Virus record (IMG/VR): IMGVR_UViG_3300003322_000628
Location: 1-64,000 of that record
Strand: one strand, 5' to 3'
Source of the DNA: a virus
DNA length: 64,000 nt
The notes beneath the pieces are model-generated. The model saw nothing but the letters and a program-made list of their open reading frames with translations, did no database searches and was not told the origin of the DNA. The first letter of the stretch is position 1. Each line of letters starts with the position of its first letter. Shown piece by piece: positions 56,932 to 63,522 of this stretch. A program made the position numbers and the translations under genes.

Positions 56932-57186
56932 TTAGTATGTAGGAGCTGCTTTAATTTTTTCTAGGCTCCCTGACAACGTTAGATAGTCAGATGGTAGCCC
57001 GACAGAAACAGGACGACTGTTGTTCCAATCCTGTCCCCAAAGATTGTAGGCCTTGATGACAAGGCCTTCTGTGTCGCCATACTGGCGTGTAGCGTAGTAG
57101 AGACGCTGTAGCATGCTTGCCAAACTATCGACTGGTCCAATACTGGTTAGCCAGCCCGGCTGTTCGCCCAATCCACTTGCGTCCAT
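56932..57186 (-). CDS. Hypothetical protein
   Basis: 84 residues, ATG 57186. DSLASMLQRLYYATRQYGD helix; no domain. Between lysozyme and packaging genes, so perhaps a minor virion or packaging component. Confidence 0.5.
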   Translation of the reverse strand: MDASGLGEQPGWLTSIGPVDSLASMLQRLYYATRQYGDTEGLVIKAYNLWGQDWNNSRPVSVGLPSDYLTLSGSLEKIKAAPTY

Positions 57187-57195
57187 ACTAGTTCC

Positions 57196-57636
57196 TTATC
57201 GGAGAGAATACTCCCCAGTGCGCAGTCTAAAGGCTAAGCGCGCAGCGCGTGCCTTAACTTGCCGTGCATATTTACTGTTCATCAGGTGCTGGGCCGCACT
57301 ATCCCAGTCTCCTGCGTCTGCTGCTGCTAGCGTCCCGTGAAACTCGGAGAGCTTTTCTGCTCCCATGTTAAACACTAGGTTGACAAATACGCCCTTGCGG
57401 GCATCTTCTAGCGCATCAAAAAACGGAACAACTTCCTTGGCACCTGTTACAGCTTCCTCAAAATCCTGATTGAATTCCTCGTCAGCCTGAGCCTGTGTCC
57501 AGCCCGTTGCGGGCTTCTCCTTCAGAAGGTGGCCATAGCCTATTGTCCAGTTGCCCCGCGTATCCTTATACGCTTCGAGCCGAAGCCCCTCGTCGAGCTT
57601 CAGCTCTTCTTTCTCTCGTTCTTCCCAAGCTGCCAT
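57196..57636 (-). CDS. Endolysin: T4-type lysozyme (GH24)
   Basis: 146 residues. Catalytic triad E16, D25 and T31 at the same spacing as T4 lysozyme, inside LDEGLRLEAYKDTRGNWTIG. It cleaves the glycan of peptidoglycan. No signal peptide, so a holin is needed; candidates lie just upstream. Confidence 0.9.
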   Translation of the reverse strand: MAAWEEREKEELKLDEGLRLEAYKDTRGNWTIGYGHLLKEKPATGWTQAQADEEFNQDFEEAVTGAKEVVPFFDALEDARKGVFVNLVFNMGAEKLSEFHGTLAAADAGDWDSAAQHLMNSKYARQVKARAARLAFRLRTGEYSLR

Positions 57637-57638
57637 AT

Positions 57639-57962
57639 TTAAGCCGCTGTGTCCATTACCGCGCCAACTGCCTGAGCTGTTTCATCTTTCACTAGCCTAA
57701 ATACACCCGGTGTCTTGAGCGTGTAGCTACGCTGTGTCTGATAGAGATAGGTGCCCGACTTGTTTCTTCGGGTTACATCGCCATCGATAAATGGCTCCCA
57801 TACCCCTTCGCCAATCTCAATCTCAATCTTGGCCTTCACCCTACCTACAGCAACCGCGTCCGTATCCGGAATGAGCGTAACCGTGACAGGCGTACTTGTA
57901 ACTGTAATGTCGCTGCTGGTTCCCGCTGCCGTGCTAGGCGCCAGAATTACCGTTTGTGCCAT
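57639..57962 (-). CDS. Hypothetical protein, beta-rich
   Basis: 107 residues from ATG 57962, which has GGAGG; the longer frame from 57974 would include that site. Thr/Val strands (DITVTSTPVTVTLIPDTDAV) suggest a small virion or decoration protein placed in the lysis cassette. Overlaps the holin candidate by 29 bp. Confidence 0.55.
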   Translation of the reverse strand: MAQTVILAPSTAAGTSSDITVTSTPVTVTLIPDTDAVAVGRVKAKIEIEIGEGVWEPFIDGDVTRRNKSGTYLYQTQRSYTLKTPGVFRLVKDETAQAVGAVMDTAA

Positions 57963-58143
57963 TGCCGCCTCCATATCTCTTGTTTACGTAATCTTGGAAT
58001 ACATTACCCCCTGTATAGAACATGAGGATAAGAGGCAACACCAAGCTCAAATCTGATACATCAATCCCTCTAAACTTCAAGGCAAATACCCCTACGAGCA
58101 TTGCCAGCGTAAAGAGAAACTTCGTGGAGATAAACCTCTCCAC
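57934..58143 (-). CDS. Holin candidate
   Basis: 69 residues. Two hydrophobic segments (FLFTLAMLVGVFAL; LSLVLPLILMFYTGG) joined by a charged turn and a Gly/Asn-rich C-terminus, class II-like topology. Two genes upstream of the lysozyme. Confidence 0.6.
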   Translation of the reverse strand: MERFISTKFLFTLAMLVGVFALKFRGIDVSDLSLVLPLILMFYTGGNVFQDYVNKRYGGGNGTNGNSGA

Positions 58144-58148
58144 GTTAT

Positions 58149-58289
58149 TTACGTGATATGGAAGAAGCCCTTAATCTTGGCTAGGCCACTCTTAAAGACT
58201 GCTACGGGTGACATGTTAGCTGCCGAAATACCGGCGAGCAGGACAGCCATAAGAGCTGCCTCTAGAATTGAAATACCTGTGGCTAGCAT
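58149..58289 (-). CDS. Small membrane protein of lysis region
   Basis: 46 residues from ATG 58289, which shares a base with the upstream stop (TAATG). One hydrophobic segment (ISILEAALMAVLLAGISAA) and a basic C-terminus. Could be a second holin, antiholin or pinholin-like partner. Confidence 0.5.
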   Translation of the reverse strand: MLATGISILEAALMAVLLAGISAANMSPVAVFKSGLAKIKGFFHIT

Positions 58290-58588
58290 TAGGCTGTTAC
58301 TCCTGCAGCTGAAAGCGTGGATAGGATTGCATTTACCTTAGCTGCCAAATCTGCTAGGTTGTCGCGGATATTACCGTTAATGACCCCCTGCGCTGCAAGG
58401 TCTGCAGGCGTGGTGGCTGGGATAGCAACGAGCGTGTTATTAGCTGTACCACCCGTATTGTCCGTTAGAGCCGTGATAGCTGGCTGTTCCCCAGTAATGC
58501 CTGTGGCTCTAAACTGGGCAACGAGAGCCTTCTTTTCTGCGATGTTAAAACTACCGCACTTGGTGATGTTGTCGAATGTACCTGACAT
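58289..58588 (-). CDS. Hypothetical protein, first gene of main late operon
   Basis: 99 residues. TFDNITKCGSFNIAEKKALV then a Thr/Ala-rich middle and helical end (LADLAAKVNAILSTL). Probably a small virion protein. Its ATG is 174 bp from a TAATGTATA element. Confidence 0.55.
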   Translation of the reverse strand: MSGTFDNITKCGSFNIAEKKALVAQFRATGITGEQPAITALTDNTGGTANNTLVAIPATTPADLAAQGVINGNIRDNLADLAAKVNAILSTLSAAGVTA

Positions 58589-59039
58589 ATTGATTCCTTA
58601 GATTGTCAATGTCTTCGTCTGCTCCGAGATTACAGACCTGTTTCTTTTGGGCGTAGCTTGGGCTAATGACGCTCTAGCTAGCGCTGCTATACGCTAGAGC
58701 TAAAGCCACGTTCGTGTTTGCCTATTCTAGCCAAACCCTCACTAGAGCTGTGAGCCTAATATATACATTAGCTCTTTAGCTTTGCGTTACACTGTCAGCC
58801 TATCACTAGGCTTTTGTCTCATCTACCCCTACCTACTATCAGGAAATGGCTTTTAGGAAAAACCACCACAAACCTCGCCACACTATCGCTAGCAAATTCA
58901 TAGCTCAGTGGGTATTAGGCCGGACTTAACCGGGTTCCTGTTTTGCATGTATGGCCCCAGCTCTGAAAGGGCCGGTAGCGATAGACGTCTTTACAAGCTC
59001 ACCCTCTGGGTGACATAACCTTAGACAATCGGGTGTATG
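58589..59039 (-). other. Non-coding region upstream of late operon
   Basis: 450 bp without a supported gene. It contains a long inverted repeat GCTCTAGC/GCTAGAGC (58671-58700), the TAATGTATA element on the minus strand (58762-58770), and several hairpins at 58880-59020 (for example TCACCC/GGGTGA and GGCCC/GGGCC). A structured RNA is possible; it resembles no tRNA I can fold. Confidence 0.55.
58762..58770 (-). promoter_or_regulatory. TAATGTATA late-promoter-like element
   Basis: Exact minus-strand TAATGTATA followed by T. In phiEco32 the phage sigma-like factor gp36 is reported to use promoters with the consensus tAATGTAtA. Near-copies occur on the same strand at 57998-58006 (TAATGTATT) and 59239-59247 (TAATGTATG). 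No sigma-factor gene is visible in this window. Confidence 0.4.
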
Positions 59040-59207
59040 CTAAAAGTTCCCCAACTTGTCCCTGTAGGCCTTCAGTAGCTCGGCTCGCCAGTAGGCTAGC
59101 CTGTCCTTGAGGCTCATTTCCTTCAGAAAGGCTTCCCTGTCCTCAGGCTCCATTCTCTCTACCTTCTCCCTAAGATAGCGCATCCTATCGTATTTCTGTT
59201 CCCTCAC
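59040..59207 (-). CDS. Small charged helical protein
   Basis: 55 residues from GTG 59207, overlapping the upstream stop (GTGA). Highly charged and helical (YDRMRYLREKVERMEPEDRE), ending AYRDKLGNF. Could be a nucleic-acid- or RNAP-binding factor; unknown. Confidence 0.55.
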   Translation of the reverse strand: MREQKYDRMRYLREKVERMEPEDREAFLKEMSLKDRLAYWRAELLKAYRDKLGNF

Positions 59208-59671
59208 AGCTTCCTTCCATCTGCTACAACCCGTCCCTCATACATTATGACAATATTATCTAGCTTCCAAGGCTGGTTGTCGTCTATTCTCCACATCCTC
59301 ACTTGCTGGGGTCTCAGGGCAAAAGCTCTAATTTCCACCCCTCCGGGTAGGCTGATATACCCAGCTGCTCTCCATAGCCTTCTCCATTCATCTCTCGTTA
59401 AGTTCCATTCTACGGCTTTTGTGCCTCTGGCTGCCCTTCTCTTGGCCCTAGCCCTATAGGCATTAGCCATATGTGTATATGCCCCGTCAATCGTCCTCAT
59501 CCAGCGTTTAGAGACCGCTGCATGCTTTACCCTATCCCTCCCTACCCTCTTCCTCGGACGAGGCTCCTGCGGCTTCCTACGAAGCCTGACGGGCTTCTTA
59601 ATTACATCCCCTCTGTCTTTTATTTGCTTAATAATTGTCTCAATGGTTTGAGACTCGCTATCAATTTCCAT
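59204..59671 (-). CDS. Basic DNA-binding protein, possible degenerate HNH type
   Basis: 155 residues. N-terminus very basic (RLRRKPQEPRPRKRVGRDR). The C-terminal layout W-x-L-x3-EWRRLWRAAG...RMWRIDDNQPWKLDNIVIM resembles the end of HNH/homing nuclease-like phage proteins (R-x-D...W-x-L-D-N-I), but the catalytic His pair is not obvious. First leftward gene from the divergent region, so a regulator is also possible. Confidence 0.5.
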   Translation of the reverse strand: MEIDSESQTIETIIKQIKDRGDVIKKPVRLRRKPQEPRPRKRVGRDRVKHAAVSKRWMRTIDGAYTHMANAYRARAKRRAARGTKAVEWNLTRDEWRRLWRAAGYISLPGGVEIRAFALRPQQVRMWRIDDNQPWKLDNIVIMYEGRVVADGRKL

Positions 59672-59922
59672 ACGGTTCCATGTAAAAAATACTTTACATC
59701 CACCTTCTTAGACAATTATTTTCTCTATTTGTTCCCCTTCTCTACGCTGTTTTTGCTATTTAGCATATTTATTTTGAGCGCTATAAAGTGAGCCGGAGCC
59801 CCACAGGCCGGCCGAGCATGGGACCCAATTCCAAGCTGCTACTGCCGGGGGCCAGATCGCATGGCTGTTTTTTTCTTTGCGTTCCCGGCCTGAACAGCGA
59901 CGTTCACAGGCGATAGCCGAGT

Positions 59923-59936
59923 TTGCTAGCTAGCAT
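59923..59936. repeat. Near-copy of palindrome (TTGCTA-GC-TAGCAT)
   Basis: One mismatch at the last base; lies in the divergent regulatory region. Confidence 0.65.
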
Positions 59937-60076
59937 GTGGGCCAAGGGCGAGGAAGGGCGAGCCCAAGCGTATAGCACACAGACAACAGGGGCAGCATGT
60001 AGGGGAATAGAGGGGTCTAGGCTTATACAGGCTATCGGCTCCGCCTGTATTGCGTCCCTGAGAGGGTAGGAATGTC

Positions 60077-60131
60077 TTAACACAATTTTAACAATTGCTT
60101 AACACTTTCTTAACAACCGATGTGGTATGCT
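60077..60131 (+). promoter_or_regulatory. Four TTAACA repeats at 11-bp spacing upstream of a -10
   Basis: TTAACA starts at 60077, 60088, 60099 and 60110, exactly 11 bp apart, then a 10-bp gap to TATGCT (60126-60131, with TG two bases further upstream). OmpR/PhoB-type activators bind direct repeats of 11 bp ending about 10 bp from the -10. Origin iterons are the main alternative. Confidence 0.6.
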
Positions 60132-60168
60132 GTGGAGGCTGGGCGAAATGCCCGGTGTGCGGTTGTTC

Positions 60169-60183
60169 CTTTACAATGTAAAG
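60169..60183. repeat. CTTTACA-A-TGTAAAG palindrome
   Basis: 7+1+7 palindrome between the TTAACA repeats and the sigma70-type promoter. A related ATGTAAA/TTTACAT inverted repeat lies at 59680-59699 at the other end of the divergent region; both may be operators. Confidence 0.6.
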
Positions 60184-60187
60184 ATGC

Positions 60188-60201
60188 TTGCTAGGTAGCA
60201 A
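60188..60201. repeat. TTGCTA-GG-TAGCAA palindrome next to -35
   Basis: Perfect copy that ends 7 bp before the TTGACA at 60209. It is the clearest case of the motif beside a promoter, fitting an operator. Confidence 0.9.
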
Positions 60202-60208
60202 CCGGCGC

Positions 60209-60236
60209 TTGACATGGCTTTGGGTTGTGCTATTCT
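60209..60236 (+). promoter_or_regulatory. Sigma70-type early promoter
   Basis: TTGACA (60209-60214), 16-bp spacer, TATTCT (60231-60236). Transcription would start near 60243, about 40 bp before the first rightward ATG (60285). Confidence 0.7.
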
Positions 60237-60284
60237 ATCCTTGCGCTGTGGGCATTCCGTCTACAGGCACTAGAGGATATTGAC

Positions 60285-61028
60285 ATGGCGAACAAGTTTG
60301 CGGAAATGGCGCTGGCTATCTCGCGCCTCACGAAGAATGCCGACCTCAAGGCGGCGGTCGATCAGGCCATTACGGGCAGCGTGTCCACGCTGGCTCTCAA
60401 GAAAGAAACGGACAGCGAGGCCAAGAGCCTGTGGAGTGCGTGGAACAAGGCGGCCAACATCGCTGCTGCCGACGGCTTTACGGCGTCGGACATGTCCAAC
60501 CTGCTCGATATGCGCATCGCCGAACTCACGGACGGCGACGAGGGCAAGGCCAAGGCTCTGGCCACGTACAAGAGTCGCACCAGCACCCTCGTGCCGATCC
60601 TCGCCCTGCCGGATGCCGACTATGCCCAGCTCTGGGCAGAGGCGCATATCATGCGCGGCGACGAGCCGGCGCCGGTGTCGCGTGAATTCAACACGCAGGA
60701 CGCTACCAAGCTTATCCGGGCTGCCAAGGGTAAGGACAACGCGGAACAAGCCGCATTCGAGGCCGCCTTCAAGCGGCTGTCGAAACTCATCCGCGATCAG
60801 GCCAAGCCGGGCGATCTGGAAGGCCTCAAGGCCGAAGAAAAGGCCGAAGCCCGCAAGGCCGCGTTCCGGTCGGCTACGCTTCTGTGTGACGAGCTGTTCA
60901 CCTACGCCATGAATGGCGAGGAAGCGCCGGGAGAGGGCGGCGGAGAGCTGGACGACGACGCAATCCACGCGCTCGTGGAACAGCACGACGCGGACGAGGC
61001 CATCGACCAGCAGGCTGCGGCCCTGTAA
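60285..61028 (+). CDS. First early gene: hypothetical 247-residue protein
   Basis: ATG 60285 with AGAGGATA upstream. Helical, Ala/Lys/Glu/Asp-rich and GC-rich compared with most of the phage. ELTDGDEGKAKALATYKSR and a strongly acidic C-terminus (GGGELDDDAIHALVEQHDAD). Own promoter and terminator, so probably made early and in quantity; a host-takeover or DNA-binding accessory role is possible. No family recognised. Confidence 0.7.
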   Translation: MANKFAEMALAISRLTKNADLKAAVDQAITGSVSTLALKKETDSEAKSLWSAWNKAANIAAADGFTASDMSNLLDMRIAELTDGDEGKAKALATYKSRTSTLVPILALPDADYAQLWAEAHIMRGDEPAPVSREFNTQDATKLIRAAKGKDNAEQAAFEAAFKRLSKLIRDQAKPGDLEGLKAEEKAEARKAAFRSATLLCDELFTYAMNGEEAPGEGGGELDDDAIHALVEQHDADEAIDQQAAAL

Positions 61029-61053
61029 TCAGAGCTAGCAGGCATCTAGAACA

Positions 61054-61078
61054 GGCCCCCTCTTGCGAGGGGGCCTTT
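61054..61078 (+). terminator. Rho-independent terminator
   Basis: Stem GGCCCCCTC/GAGGGGGCC (9 bp), TTGC loop, then TTT. Ends the first early transcript. Confidence 0.85.
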
Positions 61079-61098
61079 AGGCTTAGGTAGGGGGCACG

Positions 61099-61335
61099 AT
61101 GAACATAGACACAAGCCGCCTGCGCGCTGATTGTGCCCACGGGCGAGCCGAGCGCTTAGGCAGGGAACAGGCCCTAAAGGATATTGACAAGCTTGGCTTT
61201 GGCATTGCCTACAATCAAAGCCAAGTGTTAGATGGCGGCATGCGATTTCTTGACCCCGCGGCGTATTTCATGGCGGGATACAGGCAGGCCGTGCTAGGGT
61301 ATTGGCTGGCCGGGCTTGTCGAAACCAAACGCTAG
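61099..61335 (+). CDS. Hypothetical protein
   Basis: 78 residues, ATG 61099 with GGGGG upstream. Helical N-terminus; DPAAYFMAGYRQAVLGYWLAG is moderately hydrophobic. A palindrome follows its stop. Confidence 0.55.
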   Translation: MNIDTSRLRADCAHGRAERLGREQALKDIDKLGFGIAYNQSQVLDGGMRFLDPAAYFMAGYRQAVLGYWLAGLVETKR

Positions 61336-61338
61336 CTT

Positions 61339-61352
61339 TTGCTAGTTAGCAA
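61339..61352. repeat. TTGCTA-GT-TAGCAA palindrome
   Basis: Perfect copy, immediately followed by AGAGGAT, the ribosome site of the ATG at 61367. Confidence 0.9.
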
Positions 61353-61366
61353 AGAGGATTTCAGCC

Positions 61367-61573
61367 ATGAAGGCAGTAGTAGGGAGGGATATGTTCTGCT
61401 ACATTTTTAGCAGCGATTTGGGCAATTTCGCCGTGCTAGCCAGCAACACCGTATCGGGAGCCACGCTGCACGAACTGGCCAGTGTCTGTTTTGATAGGGT
61501 TTTGGGTGCCGGCACTAACGACAAATTCCACGGCCCGACTATGGCGTTGCCTGTTATTGGGGAAGTCAAATGA
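61367..61573 (+). CDS. Hypothetical protein
   Basis: 68 residues, ATG 61367. MKAVVGRDMFCYIFSSDLGN; no domain recognised. Its stop is followed by a 17-codon open frame (61570-61623) that I do not count. Confidence 0.5.
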   Translation: MKAVVGRDMFCYIFSSDLGNFAVLASNTVSGATLHELASVCFDRVLGAGTNDKFHGPTMALPVIGEVK

Positions 61574-61616
61574 TGGCCCGAGGGCAGCGCACTGCGCGCC
61601 AAAGCCGACCAGTATG

Positions 61617-61630
61617 TTGCTAACTAGCAA
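61617..61630. repeat. TTGCTA-AC-TAGCAA palindrome
   Basis: Perfect copy running into AGCAAAGGGGG, the ribosome site for the ATG at 61642. Confidence 0.9.
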
Positions 61631-61641
61631 AGGGGGATAAC

Positions 61642-61854
61642 ATGCGTACTCAATACACAGTGCCAGCGCTCGGCTACTCCTTTCGGCAAGAGGCAGTGTG
61701 CTACGCGCGATCCGGCTCTTGCGTTGTGAGAGTGTACGACACTGGCGGCAATGAAATTGTGCAGCTGGGAAAATTCTGTGACAGAGTTGTTGCTGCAAGG
61801 CTTAAAAAGCTTGAAGTAGCGTGCCGCAACGACTTTGCTATGGGAGCACGCTGA
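61642..61854 (+). CDS. Hypothetical protein
   Basis: 70 residues. Small beta domain (SCVVRVYDTGGNEIVQLG) then a helix (RVVAARLKKLEVACR). Strong GGGGG ribosome site. Confidence 0.5.
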   Translation: MRTQYTVPALGYSFRQEAVCYARSGSCVVRVYDTGGNEIVQLGKFCDRVVAARLKKLEVACRNDFAMGAR

Positions 61855-61855
61855 A

Positions 61856-62035
61856 ATGAAACCGCTGCGCGTGCAAATACAGGTGCGCCAACCCACGCAA
61901 GAGGCGTGGGAGAGAGCAAAGCAAAGCTTTGCGATCAATTGGAACGACGAATTTGCGCGATCCACAGCGAATCAAAAGATTCGAGAGGCCTTGGAGAAAG
62001 GCTATCGCGTCGATCTAATTCCAATTTCCAAATGA
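61856..62035 (+). CDS. Hypothetical protein
   Basis: 59 residues, ATG two bases after the previous stop. Helical (QEAWERAKQSFAINWNDEFA) and basic. Followed by a terminator. Confidence 0.5.
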   Translation: MKPLRVQIQVRQPTQEAWERAKQSFAINWNDEFARSTANQKIREALEKGYRVDLIPISK

Positions 62036-62065
62036 GCCGGCCAAGGCTCACAAATTAGCTACGAA

Positions 62066-62092
62066 CGGCAGGCTTAGGCTTGCCGTGTTTTT
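62066..62092 (+). terminator. Rho-independent terminator
   Basis: Stem CGGCAGGC/GCTTGCCG (8 bp with one G-T), TTAG loop, then TGTTTTT. Confidence 0.75.
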
Positions 62093-62119
62093 GCGTTTCT
62101 GAAGAACAACAAAAAGCGT

Positions 62120-62133
62120 TTGCTAACTAGCAA
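62120..62133. repeat. TTGCTA-AC-TAGCAA palindrome, extended to 22 bp
   Basis: Perfect core within GCGTTTGCTA-AC-TAGCAAACGC (62116-62137), between a terminator and the next gene. Confidence 0.9.
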
Positions 62134-62157
62134 ACGCCCATCCTCTAGGGGAATCAA

Positions 62158-62361
62158 ATGCAACGCGACGTGTCCTGCGGCAAGCTGCGGGAAGGGATTG
62201 CTACAACTGGCTCAGCGCCAATGGGCAACCCCGGAAAGCGTTTCCATCTGCTAGAGAAAGCAGAGCTATTCAAGCCGGGCAGAATAAGCCTGCGCAAAAA
62301 GCGTAAGCGAAGTGATCAAAAGGCCGGGAAGATATTTACATACTCTTTCCGGCCTGCATAA
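62158..62361 (+). CDS. Basic hypothetical protein
   Basis: 67 residues, ATG with AGGGGAAT. Very basic (SLRKKRKRSDQKAGK), so probably nucleic-acid binding. Flanked by terminators on both sides, so it is its own transcription unit. Confidence 0.5.
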   Translation: MQRDVSCGKLREGIATTGSAPMGNPGKRFHLLEKAELFKPGRISLRKKRKRSDQKAGKIFTYSFRPA

Positions 62362-62367
62362 AGAACG

Positions 62368-62391
62368 AGCCCGCCTCTGTGCGGGCTTTTT
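62368..62391 (+). terminator. Rho-independent terminator
   Basis: Stem AGCCCGC/GCGGGCT, CTCTGT loop, TTTTT tail. Confidence 0.85.
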
Positions 62392-62403
62392 GTTGGCCTA
62401 TCT

Positions 62404-62417
62404 TTGCTAACTAGCAA
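62404..62417. repeat. TTGCTA-AC-TAGCAA palindrome
   Basis: Perfect copy (CTTTGCTA-AC-TAGCAAAG at 62402-62419) fused to AAAGGAG, the ribosome site for the ATG at 62427. Confidence 0.9.
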
Positions 62418-62426
62418 AGGAGACGT

Positions 62427-62696
62427 ATGTCAGCTCAGTGCGCAGAGTACAAAAACAATGCCCGCACCTTGCGCCGAACGGCACAAAAACAAATTCAGCA
62501 GGCTCTGCTGGATGATCGTGACGAAACTCTAGCCATTTTGGAAGAGATGGCTAGAGCGGACGCCTTTTTGGATCAATTCGATGATAATTGGTTCGGCTAT
62601 GATGCTCCAATGGAATATCCGGAAGAGTATCTGGAATACTACGATCCGTATGCTGATGAGCCTATGGATATGTATGAGTATGACCCTTGGTATTGA
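62427..62696 (+). CDS. Hypothetical protein with acidic, Tyr-rich tail
   Basis: 89 residues. Helical N-terminus (NNARTLRRTAQKQIQQALL), then a tail of D, E, Y and P (residues about 60-89). A DNA-mimic or protein-binding tail is possible. Confidence 0.55.
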   Translation: MSAQCAEYKNNARTLRRTAQKQIQQALLDDRDETLAILEEMARADAFLDQFDDNWFGYDAPMEYPEEYLEYYDPYADEPMDMYEYDPWY

Positions 62697-62705
62697 GGAA
62701 GAAGC

Positions 62706-62876
62706 ATGAGCATCAAGAACAAGAAAACTGGTCCTACTCCGAACAAAGAGGAATGGCAGCATCTTGCGGACAAGCGCAGGCTTTCAGAAGCATGTGTTAG
62801 CTGCAGAATACTGCATAGATGCAGTATTCTGGATGCCATGTTTGCCGTCAAGCAATACATTCGCGTCATCAAATGA
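62706..62876 (+). CDS. Small Cys-containing protein
   Basis: 56 residues. CVSC and a third Cys (RC) may bind zinc. A perfect 13-bp inverted repeat lies inside (62804-62831). Overlaps the next ATG by 4 bp. Confidence 0.5.
   Translation: MSIKNKKTGPTPNKEEWQHLADKRRLSEACVSCRILHRCSILDAMFAVKQYIRVIK
62804..62831. repeat. Perfect 13-bp inverted repeat
   Basis: CAGAATACTGCAT-AG-ATGCAGTATTCTG inside a small gene, with only two bases between arms. Longer than any other inverted repeat I found in coding DNA here. Confidence 0.85.
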
Positions 62877-62995
62877 ACTTCCACATCTTTCACAAATGGA
62901 GCGAGTGGTCAAGTGTACTGTGGTCAGCGAGATACGGCCAAGTGCAACGTCGGTACTGCTCTGTCTGCAATAAATGTCACGAGCGTCTAGTATGA
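62873..62995 (+). CDS. Small zinc-finger-like protein
   Basis: 40 residues; ATG overlaps the previous stop. FHKWSEWS and RRYCSVCNKCHERLV form a short zinc knuckle pattern common in phage microproteins. Confidence 0.5.
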   Translation: MNFHIFHKWSEWSSVLWSARYGQVQRRYCSVCNKCHERLV

Positions 62996-63153
62996 AAATC
63001 CAAGAGGCTCTGGATATTCTTGACGAAGCTTGTAGCCAGCGAGTGCGTCGATTCGCCAATCTGTATTTTGTCCTGCTCGCGTATCCTCCACAAAATAGGG
63101 AGGCTATATGTTTCCTCTTGTGCACCCTGAAGCACAACACAATGCCTCGCTAG
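62992..63153 (+). CDS. Small hypothetical protein
   Basis: 53 residues, ATG overlaps the previous stop. Partly hydrophobic middle (FANLYFVLLAYPP). Its last 46 bp overlap the next gene in another frame. Confidence 0.4.
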   Translation: MKIQEALDILDEACSQRVRRFANLYFVLLAYPPQNREAICFLLCTLKHNTMPR

Positions 63154-63290
63154 CTGAGCGAGACAAGGCGCTGTTTAACATGTTCTTCGATGATTTGCAC
63201 GATTATGAGGCTGCCTTTGGCGCCCTGCACGAATTGCACATCGCGAAGAAAAGATTTGACACGGAAACCGTAGGGACTAGCCATGCCTGA
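63108..63290 (+). CDS. Small helical protein
   Basis: 60 residues, ATG 63108 with strong GGGAGG. Helical (HDYEAAFGALHELHIAKKRF). Confidence 0.5.
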   Translation: MFPLVHPEAQHNASLAERDKALFNMFFDDLHDYEAAFGALHELHIAKKRFDTETVGTSHA

Positions 63291-63522
63291 TTTCATGCAG
63301 TATACGAACGAACCCACACTTGATTTTCACTCGCAGCATGTTCTAAGCGAGTACGGACAGTTCTATTCCTGCACGGATGATTTCAAGTTCTTAGCTAAGC
63401 TGCGAGCTGGCAAAGCTAAGATAAAGGAAATTGATGCTTGGTTTGAGGCAAATGAAAACCGTCAAGTTTCTTATTTGGCTCAGGGTATTTTAGCGTCTGT
63501 ATACGGAATTGATCCTCCATAG
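63283..63522 (+). CDS. Hypothetical protein
   Basis: 79 residues; ATG 63283 overlaps the previous gene by 8 bp. KLRAGKAKIKEIDAWFEANE helix. A palindrome follows directly after its stop. Confidence 0.5.
   Translation: MPDFMQYTNEPTLDFHSQHVLSEYGQFYSCTDDFKFLAKLRAGKAKIKEIDAWFEANENRQVSYLAQGILASVYGIDPP

Larger units (their letters stand above)
59672..60284. promoter_or_regulatory. Divergent regulatory region between early and late arms
   Basis: 613 bp without a supported gene. It holds TTTACA/TGTAAA palindromes near both ends (59680-59699 and 60169-60183), a near-copy of the genome palindrome (59923-59936), an 8-bp hairpin ATACAGGC/GCCTGTAT (60025-60050), the TTAACA repeats and a sigma70-type promoter. 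Most likely the main early control region. Confidence 0.7.

Noticed and set aside
58880-58990. tRNA-like stretch (TAGCTCAGTGGGTATTAGG, later GGGTTCC)
   Set aside because: D-arm-like and T-arm-like words are present, but I could not pair an anticodon stem or an acceptor stem, so I list it only as possible structured RNA.
59471-59791. 106-codon plus-strand frame into the divergent region
   Set aside because: Runs antisense to the basic DNA-binding gene and into regulatory DNA; no ribosome site.
60270-60986. 238-codon minus-strand frame and 210-codon plus frame over the first early gene
   Set aside because: GC-rich shadow frames opposite or alongside 60285-61028; they lack ribosome sites and the 247-residue frame has a promoter, ribosome site and terminator.
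61570-61623. 17-codon open frame before the palindrome
   Set aside because: Very short, ends inside the palindrome, and has no distinguishing feature beyond an overlapping ATG.
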